Below the pieces are notes generated by a model. The model was not told the origin of the DNA and did not search any database. It was given only the letters and a program-made list of their open reading frames with translations. Below, piece by piece: positions 38,101 through 50,800 of a DNA stretch of 64,000 bases. Source of the DNA: Nilaparvata lugens (taxonomy: Eukaryota > Arthropoda > Insecta > Hemiptera > Delphacidae); assembly GCF_014356525.2 (NCBI RefSeq), contig NC_052518.1, positions 6,243,162 through 6,307,161 on the forward strand, written 5' to 3'. Each line of letters opens with the position of its first letter. Within the stretch, counting starts at the first letter, position 1. Made by a program: the position numbers and the translations under genes.

Positions 38101-41100
38101 AAATTATTTACAGGGATAATTCTCTCAAATCTGAATGAAATACCTTATATAACCAAAACTTAGATTCAAAATGTGATAATTAATTGTTCAGTAAGTGCAC
38201 TATATTATAGTTGTAAAGTGTAACACTGTGACGTGTGGAAAAGAAGGAGATATAAATAATTTTGATAAGACATGAGACACAGAGATACAGTTATTCCAAG
38301 ATGTATCTACCGGGTGACCCAGAATATCGGGAACTTTTAAAAACGCCAAAAAACATTAGTGGGAAGGACAAAAATGATTTTATCCAAACTAATTTAAAGT
38401 CCAAGGCTTGCCATTTAAAAATTATTATTAACATCTATCACTTCTTAACAATTACTTCATTTAGATGTTTTTCTCCTGAAAGAATTGTTCAAATCTGTGT
38501 TGAAGATTCCTCATTGATCGCTGCAGCATCTCATCTGGGATATTGCGGATTTTATTTTGAATTCTGTTTTAATTTTTAATTAATTCAAAATTATTGATCA
38601 AATTGTGAGCGAAATCCACACTGCAAGGCAGTTAATGACAACTGTGCGAGTGAGTATTGTTTGTTAACCGTGTAATCTCACGATTAGATTGCGTTTCCTG
38701 GTCCCATGAATCGCCAGATCCGTCCACCTGCAATTTTCTGTTTGTGGAGCTATATCAAATCAAACGTTTTTACAACTTGACCAATAACTGTGGTTGAATC
38801 ATAACAGACAATTCAAAATGAAATTGATAATATCCCAGTAGAAATGTTGCAGCAATCGTTCAGGAATCTCATTACAGATTACTGTGTATTCGTGAAGAGT
38901 GTATTCGTGCAGGAGGAAGCCATCTTAATGAAGTAATTGTCAAGTGATAGATGTTATTAATAGTTCTCAAATGGCAAGTCTTGTTCTTTACATTAGTTTG
39001 AATAAAATCATGTTTACCCTTCCCACTTTTGTTTTATGGCGTTTTTAAAAGTTACCGTTATTCTGGGTCACTCAACATGAAGTACAAGAGTTGAAGAGAA
39101 GCTTACTTTTGTCTATTTCTTGATTGCTCTATGAATATGTGTTCATCTTATATTTGAATTGAATAAATAAAATAGAGACAGTTAGGTTTCTTCACAGTTA
39201 CACATATTTATAATATTATATATTTACCCGATTATATGTTTACATATTATTATATATTTACCCGATCTAATACATCAATTTCTGGCAAATTCAAGTTGTA
39301 TCGCAAGCCTTCCTCTCTCATAGACTCGATTTCTTTAGAATTGAAGGCATCGCTCTTAATGGCCTCGTCAACTTTGCATTTCCACTCCTTCACGTCTTCA
39401 ACATACTTGAGAATTCCTTTGTTATCGAAGAACCTCAAATCCCTGCTCCCTATCAATTCCATGAAATCCACGAGATCGGTGAAATTTGGTGTTTTTTCGA
39501 TTCCTTCGATTTCCTCGTCAGTGCTAAAAGTAAAAAATCGAAATATGCAGTCGGATTCGCGAATAAAATATTCTGTCACTTGATTCTTAATTTATCACAA
39601 CAAATACATTTCCATCAATATATAATGGTTGTCTATGCTATTGCAAACTTCTATAACAATTGAGTCATTGGGCCATATGAATAAAGTTGAGCATTTGCTT
39701 CATTTTCTATGAATATTTGCCCATGCTCATCAAAAAAATAGTTTGAGCATTCGCTCAAGAGTAAAAGCTTATACTCAAAATTGTATGAATGAACTAGAGC
39801 AGCTTTTCACCTTTTGCTCAAAGTAAAATGGCTCAACTAATTCGTGTGGGGAAGAGGAAACTATACCAGATACGATCACAACCAATAGTTGATAACTATA
39901 AAACTCTTTTTAGATTCAACCATGATATATCACCATTATTCCTACAAAATAATAAATACAAAAGCTAGCTTTCTGATATAAAGATAGCCATCACAAAATA
40001 AGAAATAGGCATTTAAGAAGATTGATTGATTGAGTACTTTATTTATGTATATTACAATATATACTGGCTTATACACTTATATACAATAGCTTACAATACA
40101 GCAAAATTATAGATGAATTACAGCAAAATAAAGATGAGAGTGTAGACGATTATGAGAAGGCTATTGATATTATAAGATTATGCTGAAGATTATTATAGAG
40201 ATGACATTTTTTCACTGTATTATTTCAAAATTCTAAACTCAACTAACCTAAAACGCAATTCATAAATAGAAAATAGAGTAGACGACGCAAACACAAGCGG
40301 TGTCTCCTACTTGCATATTTAGCACTTACGTGAGCTATAAAAACAAAGTAAGGCCACAAAGGCGAATCAGCAATGCAAAATCTTTAAAATACGTGAGCAT
40401 TTGAGAGTTCAGGAGCATAAGGTAAGAGTATAAGGTAAAGCTTACTCATATAAAAATGATGAAATGCTTATGCTCTACCTAATGCTCATGAGAAAAACCT
40501 GATGCTCCATGCTCATGAGCATATGCTTTGGTTTTATTCATATGGCCCAATGATTCATTGTTGAACTATTGATTCGCATTGATTGATCCAAATCAAACTG
40601 GAAGGTACATATTAAAATAATGTTAAGGAGAGGAAGAATAAGGAGTTACTAAATAAAATAAAGAAAAAGTCAGTATAAATCACTCAATATACAAATCCGA
40701 GCATCACAAACGATATTAAATAAACTTCATAATATATCATAACTTGATAATACGATACCTATAATTCAGTGACAATCACACAATGTTATCAATATTCTAT
40801 TCTATTAGTATGCATCTCCCTCAAAGGTACATGAATAAAAATGGAAAATTAGACGCAATGACGTATCATCAAATTTCGATCAGCTGATGAATGTCGAACT
40901 TGACCTATTAACCTTGGTAATACTGAACGTCACTCAAGTATTGAGGTGTCACAATATATATTTATTTTATTTCGCCAAAATACAAAATACATGAGACAAA
41001 TGTAGATTACAATAAATTTTCAAGTTTTGGCAAAGTCAGCAGTCAGACCTGTGGGTTTGTAAAGAGAACAGTATAAAGTAAAAAAATACTGAAACAACAA

Positions 41101-44100
41101 CAAGAAGACAAGATAAATAAAAATATATACATCTATTTATGGAATATAGGCCTCGGAGTCATTAAACTAATATCACTTTACAAATTACTACTAACCTGTC
41201 GGTCTGTTCGAAAGTCGATAAAAACTGGGTTGAAAAATCATTCATTTGTTCGGCTTCCTTAACACACTTGACGAGTGCCCTAAAAACTGGCGTATTCGGG
41301 TACATATTGACATGGGCTTCTTTTAACATGTCTTTTAAGAAAGGCAGTACTTTTAAACCTGAAGGAATAAAAGAGATAACTATCAACGTTTGTTTAAATG
41401 TAATAAAATTCAAACTTGAAGTGAAAACACAACCTGTTAAAATTCCTGAAGGAAATTAATAGCTACAGTAAAATAATAACACAATAAGAATGGTGGAAAC
41501 TCGAAACAAGTTAGAAATTACTGAGTATTTTAAGAGAGTAACCTTACATTTTTCTTTTCTGAGTTGAAATTTGAAACTAATCTTATTTTTAAATATACAC
41601 ACGGCAGTGAATATCTTGGTAACTCACTGGCAAGCCGTCTCATACCTCCGTACATAGTAAACTTCAGCGTCGTCTTCTGAAAGACGTATTTCCCAATGTT
41701 AAAGCTGTGCAAGGGCTAAAAATAAACTTTCTACTGGTGATATTTTTCAAAGTTATCGATTTGTATATCATCAAGCTATCAAAATGAAAAAGATTTCTCA
41801 GGAAAATTTTTTTTCTATCATTACTTTTTGAGATATAGCCGCCTAAAGTTTAAATTTTCGGGACAGAACATTTGAAATTCAGTAAGAGATAAATAAATCC
41901 AAGAGACTTATGGTCTTTTGCACAGTCAAAGCGTAAACTGGATTTAATCAGCTGGTGGCTTAAACTCAAAAGAAAACAAATCATAACAATCGAGACTTGA
42001 TACGGATTTAATCCAGTTTAAAATGGAATTTAGTTTAAACTGTCACTGTGCAAATGGCCCTTAGAGGATAAATTCTTCATGGTATTGTTGATTGAATAAA
42101 ACAAAAATTTTCTAAAAATATCAATTTTTGAGAAAGTTAATCAATTTACTAAAAATGACCAAAAATAACTTTCTCAAAAATTGTATTTTCAGATTTTTTT
42201 TTTTGTTTTATTCAATCAACAATACCATGAAGAATTTATCCTCTGAATATCATGGATTTATCTCTTACCAAATTTCAAATGTTCTGTCCCGAAAATTTAA
42301 ACTTTAGGAGCTCATATCTCAAAAAGTAATGATCGGAAAAATGTTTTTGAGAAAAATTTTTCATTTTGATAGCTTGATAGTATACAAATCGAAAATCTTT
42401 GAAAAATATCACCAGTAGAAAATTTATGTTCAGCCTTTGCACAGCCTTAAACAATCTGTCCATTTCAAACTGCCTTACGTCGATGAGGCTATATAATACG
42501 CATCTCCAATGCTGCGGTCACCAAACAAAGCCGTCGGGTAGCGCATGCTCTCTGAGCTTAAAAACGACACTCAACCACAGCTCAAACTGTGATCAAATAC
42601 AAAAAGAATGAAATTAAAAAATATATTTTGGTGAAAACTTTTCTTAGCTAGCGTATTATTACGCTGATATATAGGTGCTACAACACCCGAAAACACTACA
42701 GCGGTCTGAAACTGGATTGAAGTTTACGACGGTCTGAAACGGCCATACAGTTTGCATGAGGGCTACTCATGCCACAATATCTTCTGACAAAACATTGTAC
42801 CACAGAGTAAGATTCATAGTTGTACGTTATTTTGTTCACTTTCCGTTCACTGTCAATATTAGTGTATGCATTTTTTTTTGTATCCCTCTGTATTATACCT
42901 CTAAATTCAGGGGATAAAGTCAAAGGTCCTTATGTAACCCATGTCTTCATCTAACAGTCGTTTTAATGCAGTGGCGGCCCGTCAGAGGAAGCAAGGGAAG
43001 CCGGGCTTCCTCTGATATTTGCTCGTATTTTCCTAATATGTTATTGTTGTTAGGCCTACTGCCCTATTATTCAGCTGATATGGTTGATTCTCAAATTTAG
43101 AATATTAATTATTAATGAATAATTTATTGGTATTGATAAGATTTCATAACATGTAGAGAATGTAGAAAACAAGCTTTAAATGGTGGCGCTGCGGGAAGCG
43201 TGATTGTATATAGAACGCATCGCATATCAAAGAAGGCATGTAGATGGCCAAAGGAAGCCCGCTTGAACGCTGAGTCCGACAGGAATAGAATAATACAGTG
43301 AAAAACGCTGCCATGACAACGCATGTATATATAATAGAATATAGGCAGACACATACAATTATTCTAGAGGAAGCCTGGCTCGAATCTGAGTCCGTCTGCT
43401 CACGCATCATACACTATGATGAAGAAGAAGGCAGACCGCGCAGTTTGTTTTGCACCAGAGAATAGTATAGAATTTTAATATTTATATAAATGAAAATGGG
43501 ATAACTACAAAAGTATACAATAAATGAAAATATGGGATAAATAAGAATATTATCAATAATTTTTAATAGAAATATTTAGTTTCATTTTCTCTTTGTTATG
43601 CTGTTTTGTTGAAGAGGTTATGTGTTCAGTTTTACTGCTGTATCGCGCGTGTCGTTATGAAAGTTATTAGTCAGAGTGTATAAATGCTTTTAGTGACGTG
43701 AGTTGAAAGTGAAAAGTTTAATTATGGAACCATCAATAGATTTAGTGAATATTCACTTTTTTAGTTCTTGAAACTCCATTTAGTAAGTGGAAAGAAAGTG
43801 ACCAAAAATAGGATTCTTCATAAATTATGTGAGTACTGAGTAGCCTGAAAACTCAATTATTTGGAATTATTGTTGAAGTTTCAATTTTGAATTATGTGTT
43901 CATTATAAATATTGTAGGAAAATTTCTTATTTTTGGAGCATTATGGTCTTTAGGCTTCCCTTAGTTTGAAATCCACGAGCCGCCACTGTTTTAATGATGA
44001 ATGCTTGTATGTTCAAATGAATTAAAACCTTAGATAAAATGATGACATATGCAAAATAATTTCATAGTAAATTAATAAATAAGAATCAGAAAATTTATCA

Positions 44101-44815
44101 GATAAATTCAAAATTCTTGTTGATACATTTTTTGGACTTCAAACTGTGTGTAAATCAAATCATGAACTCTACATAACCTCTGGACTGTTAATTCTTAATT
44201 GAGGTTGGAAGCAGTTTTGGGAGAATGCCTGTTGTTTACACCTGAATTGTGTCTATTGTCTATGAATAAATAAATAAATAGTACTCTTTCTTTTAATAGA
44301 ACTTTTTTTTACAAAGAAATACAATAACATCTAGTTCCGGAATGTACAATCCATTATCAAGTTATTCTCAAATATTTTCATATAAACAAGTTGTTAAAAA
44401 AGTAGCCTACTACTTTTCAACTAACATATCAAGTAATTCTAATGAAATACATTATTATAGAAAAATACACCAACAAATATTAATGAAGTTTAAAAATAGT
44501 ACAAAAGTACGTAGTAAATACCTCTCTTTGTCGGTTCAATGATCAATATCAATTGTACAGCCTTAAACCACTTCTCATATGGTCTCACTTCCTCCAGTAG
44601 ACCTCGGAAAATCACAAATATTTCCTCTGTTGTGTATTTTTTCCTAAAAAGAAGAATAAGTAAAAAACATGAATTACTCACAAAATGAAATTTTGTGTTA
44701 CTTGAATGGCTGAGATATTAATGAATTTTAATTTTTATAACTATAAATACTACAAACAGACTGAGATTGTGACTAAGACTAAGGCACTACTCACACTTAT
44801 TGTGAAGAGACTTGA

Positions 44816-44857
<42 letters not shown>

Positions 44858-47800
44858 CACTCACTCACTCACTGCATAATAATATTTATGATTGAGATTC
44901 AACTATTTTCCTTTTCTAATAGCATTTTGAGTTAAGTGGAAGAGAGGGCTCTTATCACTCAACTTCATCCACAAGTCAATACTTGTAATATTTTAAAGTG
45001 CAAAAAATAAAAGCAATTATCTATTTATCCATCTATCTCTTGGTGACGCAGCATGTATTTATATCGTATGGTTGGTACGTGAAGATAAATACATATTATT
45101 CACAGTTGTATATTTAAATTGATGAGTTAAAGTATGACCTCGTTATCAGCTTCATACAACTTCTGTAGCCCCCATTGAAGGACATATCATACGATATGAT
45201 AAAATGACTTATTGATTCATTTTCAAGTGTCGAAATAAAATGATTGGAATAAAAATGTGAAGAAATACTTGAGAGCCATAAACACAAAACTGAACTGTAT
45301 TTGTATTGGATAAAAAAATGTATTTAACATGTGTCAAACTAAATTAAGTGCCAGCTGACAGCAGTCACTACACCCTTCTTTCTGCAGGAACTAAATGTCT
45401 TCGGTTCCTTCTCAGCACTCCGTCGTTTGACCTGATGTTGAAAGATATATCAGGTAATTTTTTATTATTATTAAACGAAATCCCAATTAAATGCTGTAAA
45501 TTAAATGCAACTTCCAATTTATTTCCATCTGTAGGTAATTTTTCTTCCACCGCTCCATACCTCTTCATATCAGGAATCCAAACTTTCTCCCCCTGTGCTA
45601 ATGCACTTCTGACACCATGAAGAAATACTTCAATACTTGAGAGCCATTAACACAAAACTGAACTTTACTTGTCTTGGATACAAAAACGTATTTAACATGT
45701 GTGAAACTAAATCAGGTAACAGCTGACAGCTGTCACTACAAAATGTATCATGAAAAATTGAGAAAAGGATAATTGATGACTTACTTCAGGTGATGTTCGT
45801 TTGGTTTGCAAGTTGAGCACAATTTATCGTAATGTTTTATGCACACCATTTTTTCCGTACTACACTTGCAATAGACAGCTGACAAGAAAACTGTTTTGAA
45901 GCAGTAGCTGCATTGCCTGTCTTCGGTTGACAAAAGTTCAGGCTGGAACCTTATATCATCATCTTTCATGGAGCCCTATATATAAACCAAACAGAATTGA
46001 AATTATAAAACAATATCCATGAAATTCAAATAATTATATCATCAAGAAAAGACGCTCGACTAATATTTAATATATATTAAGCAAGTGTGATTTATGTACA
46101 TATAATTCAAATTCATTTTATTTTCAAAAAGTACATTTCACAATATATTCCCCTGAAAATTACTCCTCTAATATGGAACAATTCCGTGTTTAGAAGAGTC
46201 AATACAACAATAGGCACAACACAAAAAAGAAGTTGACTTTCTACTGCTGTAGTTTAAAAGCATAAGCTATTCAAACATATTTACATACAATAATATTAAC
46301 TGATAAAACAATTGAAAGAAATGTAATCTGAACATAATGAAGTATGTTCTATGGAAATTTCCTGTGTGATTCAGGAACACTTGAGATGCACATTCATTAC
46401 ACAGATAAATTTGTTTTGTGGATATCGTATAACATAAGAAGTACTTGTAAGGGCAATTTAAATTTTTATGGAACAGATTCCAGATAATCTTCATTATTAT
46501 TATTATTATTAATATTTGCTGCGTGATATGATAATCATATGTCATCAGAAAGTTTGTTATTTTATCTCAGTTTATTTTAGTCAATAAAAGCCATTATTCT
46601 AGCTCTTCAATGGTCTCTATTTATTACAATTTTATTGACTAAAATAAGTACCGGTATTCAAAATGCCAAAGAGGAAAACCCGGGATCGAAATAATTTTGA
46701 ATCTCCATCACGGAATCAGGATAAGCCTACCGAATTATCTCGAAATGAACCCGTTGATTGATACATCTTTCGACTCGGAATCAATTGGGAAAATTCACAA
46801 ACCAAAATGTCTAAGTGTGGATCTAGATTCTCTTAGTGCACCAATGGAATGGAGACACTGGAAAAGAATGCTGGATGCCTACTTGAAAGGAAACTATTAC
46901 ACTGAAGATACGAAATTGGATATCTTAGTTACCTTGCTGTCAGCTGAAAATTACAAATTGATAATAGATTGTACTACATTCGAGGAAAGTATCTCCATCC
47001 TTGAAGGCATATTTATCAAGAAGAAAAGCGAAATCTTTACAAGGTACCTTCTCTCTATAAGAAAACAAAAACAAGGTGAGTCTATCGATAATTTTTTCCT
47101 AAAACTGAAAGAACTCAGCCTAGAATGTAATTTTACAGCGATCTCTGCTACAGAGAATCGAGAGGAGCACATAAAAGAAGCATTGATTGTAGGTTTATAT
47201 TCATCCGAAATCCGCCAACGAATTTTAGAAAGCCCAGATATGTCTTTGCATGAAACTCTTAAGCTTTGGAGTCTGCAAAAGATCAATCACAATGCTACAA
47301 TAAATCTAATCCTCCATTTGAGCTTAATGCTTGCAAAGATACAGAAAATGCATCAAATCTAATTCCTAATCAAAAAGACACTTCAGACTCCTCATTATCA
47401 GCTGTTAGTATAAGTGGACAAGCATGCTTTTTTTGTGGCAACAAAATCATTCTCGACTATTTTGCCCAGCTAAAAACGAACTATGCAAGAAGTGTGGTAA
47501 GAAGGGACACTTTGCTCGGGTATGTAACTCAAAATCTTCCGTATTAGAGAAAAAAAGAGAGTTTAGTAATTCGATATTATTAACACCTTCAGTGCAAGCC
47601 GAAAAATGTCTTTCAAAGGTTATTATTCCTATTACCATAAACGGAACTGAAAGTCAAGCACTGATCGATACTGGAGCAACTGGCCACTTTATTGACGATA
47701 CCTATGCAAAAAAACTGAATTTAGAAGTTATACCAGATAGGAAAAGTAACTTTAGGCTCAAAACGCTTCACACCACAAATCCGAGGCAAAGTTAACGTGA

Positions 47801-50800
47801 ATTTAACAGTTCAGGGAGAAAGTTATACAAACACAACCTTAATGCTTATGCAAGACCCTTGTTAAAATATTATTCTTGGGCACGAATTTATGAACAATTT
47901 CTCCAGTATAGAAATACCATTTGGAGGTAATAAGCCACCTCTTACTATTTGAGGAATAACTCAAGCAAAAATTCCTCCTTGCTCCCTTTTTCAACATCTA
48001 AAACCCAATTGTCAACCAATTACAACCAAATCTCGCAAATTATCAAAAGATGATGAAGATTTTATTTCCAATGAAATTCAACAATTACTGGAAGATGGTG
48101 GCATCATAGAAGAAAGCCACACACCTTGGCGTGCCCAAGCATTTGTTGTTAAACCCGATAACCAAAAAAAGGATGGTTATAGATTATTCTAGAGCTATAA
48201 ACAAATTCACTGAATTGGACGCCTATCCCATTCCAAATATGGAAGATTTAGTTCGCAAAGTAGCTCAGTATTCCTGGTATAGTACTGTAGATCTGAAATC
48301 CGCATATCACCAAGTACCAATTTTACTTGAAGAAAGGCAATACACAGGATTTGAAGCATGTGGGAAACTTTATCAGTTCTGTCGTATTCCTTTTGGTGTC
48401 ACTAATGGTGTTTCAGCTTTTCAAAGAGTAATTGATTCACTCATACAAAAAGAGAAATTATTTGATACCTATGCTTATTTAGATGACGTCATAATTTGTG
48501 GAAATTCAAAAGAAGAACCTGACACTAATCTTGAACTGTTTCTTGCATCAGCTTCAAATAACTCACTTACTATAAACAAGGAGAAGAGTAAATTCTGTCA
48601 AAAGGAGATACGTTTCCTAGGATTTTTAGTTGGAAACAAATCATTACGTCCAGATCCCGAACGTCTTGAGCCTCTACTTAATATGCCCCCACCTCCTAGT
48701 CCCAAAACTCTTCAGAGAACTGTGGGCCTCTTCGCACATTACTCTCGATGGATACAACATTTTTCAAGTAAAATTTATGCCTTGGCACACTGTACGCTCT
48801 TCCCTCTTCAAGGAAAGGCCCTTGCAGCTATTGAAGATCTAGAAAAAGAGGTAGCTGCAGTTGTAATACATGTTTTTGATGAAGGAGGCATTCTCACTGT
48901 AGAGACTGATGCCTCAGATTTCTGCATAGCAGCAACACTATCTTACAATGAACGTCCTGTTGCATACTTTTCACGAATGCTAAACGAAAGTGAAAAACGA
49001 CACTCATCAGTTGAAAAAGAGGCATATGCCATTGTAGAATCTATAAGGAAGTGGCGTCATTACTTATCTGGTCGTTTCTTTCAACTTATTACTGATCAAA
49101 AATCTGTTTCATTCAAGTTCAATAGCGCGACAAGAGGCAAGGTGAAGAACGAAAGAATCATGAGGTGGCGCCTTGAGCTATTTCAATACACCTATGAGAT
49201 CATTTATCGACCTGGAAAAGAGAACATAACTGCTGACGCTCTTTCTCGAGCATGTGTGATAATGGGATGTATCACATCAAAACAAGACTTGATAAAATAT
49301 CATCAAGACCTCTGCCACCCCGGCATCACAAGATTTTTTCACTGAACTAAAGCTCATAACCTTCCATACTCGGTAGATGACATCAGAGAAGTCTGCATGG
49401 AATGCAAGATCTGCTCAGAGCTGAAGCCAAGATTCAACTGTTTCGAAGGAAAATTGATAAAAGCAAATCGGCCTTTTGAAAGGATCAACATTGACTTCAA
49501 AGGACCCCTGTCATCATCAACTAGAAACAAGTACATCCTCACTATTGTGGATGAATATTTGAGATTTCCCTTTGCCTATCCCTGTCGAGACATGTCATCA
49601 GAAACAGTAATTCAAAATCTCAATGACTTATTCTCCACATACGGCTATCCTTCATACATACACACTGATAGAGGGACCAGTTTTCTATCAAAAGATGTCA
49701 AAGATTACTTAATGTCCAAGGGTGTAGGTACCAGTTCCACAACACCTTACAACCCTCAAGGTAATGGACAGGTGGAACGCTACAATGGAATAATTTGGAA
49801 GACAATCCGTTTAGCCCTACGGTCCAGGAACATGGATACTTCTCACTGGTACTCTTAGAATCACTAAGCAGCATTCGCTCGCTTCTCTGCACGACCATCA
49901 ATTGCACACCTCACGAGCGAATGTTCATTCATTCTCGTAATCTCGTAATCCCACATCTATGACAAACTTGCCATCCTGGCTGATCAACGCCAAGGAGGCA
50001 TGGATGAAGACCTTTGTAAGACGCAGTAAGCATGATCCTGAAGTTGAAAAGGTAGAAATATTATTCATTTGAACCCTCATGTCGCTCAAGTAGGACTTTC
50101 CTGATGGAAGAGAAGTTTCTGTCAACATTTGTAGATTGGCCCCGGTAGGTTCCACTACTAGGAGGGAAGAATATGATAATCATATGTCATAAATCAGTTG
50201 TTTGAATTATTCTAAATCATCAGAAAGTTTGTTATTTAATCTCAGTTTATTTTAGTCAATAAAAGCCATTATTCTAGCTCTTCAATGGTCTCTATTTATT
50301 ACACTGCGTAATACCAGACAGTTCAAGCGGAGCTCAATTGGCATGCAAAATTACTCCTCAATGGTATATGGACATACCTCAACCAGTATCTTTGTTAATT
50401 TTGATAAAAACATTTTAAAGCTCTGGAATGCAATTAAGGAAATTTCGACAACATACGCCTTTTAGTTTGCTTTGTTAAGTCTAGGTAATACCATAGAGAA
50501 ACAATAGCGTAAGTAGATATCCCATGGTATAGGGCGTTTATGTCGCAACTTTTACTGTTATCTCAAGCCGATTACTGTGAATTTTACTGTTTTGTTGGGG
50601 TGAGAGTGTATGAACGGCACAATATGAGAGACTACCAGTGTCACACAGCTTCACGGGAAAGAATTACATGAACTATCAGCTTGAGATAACAGTAAAAGTT
50701 GCGACATAAACGCCCTATACCATGGGATATCTACTTATGGTATTGTTTCTCTATGGTAATACTCTATAAATAGAAATAAAAATCTCAGTAGGCCTACCCT

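Larger units (their letters stand above)
46524..50303 (+). mobile_element. Ty3/gypsy LTR retrotransposon with ~105-bp LTRs, broken
   Basis: Flanked by CTGCG on both sides (46519-46523, 50304-50308), a 5-bp target duplication. Its gag, zinc knuckles, protease, reverse transcriptase/RNase H and integrase are all recognisable in order, but frameshifts and stops interrupt them. It lies in intron 8 of the KDM5-like gene, antisense to it. Confidence 0.92.

Noticed and set aside
39236..39583. Plus-strand 115-residue frame
   Set aside because: Exact antisense of KDM5-like exon 12, which has proper splice sites and phase.
45348..45620. Plus-strand 90-residue frame
   Set aside because: It covers a repeat-flanked insert in an intron and has no recognisable motif.
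46267..46545. Minus-strand 92-residue frame before the gypsy element
   Set aside because: Low-complexity, Ile/Tyr/Phe-rich chance frame running into the LTR.
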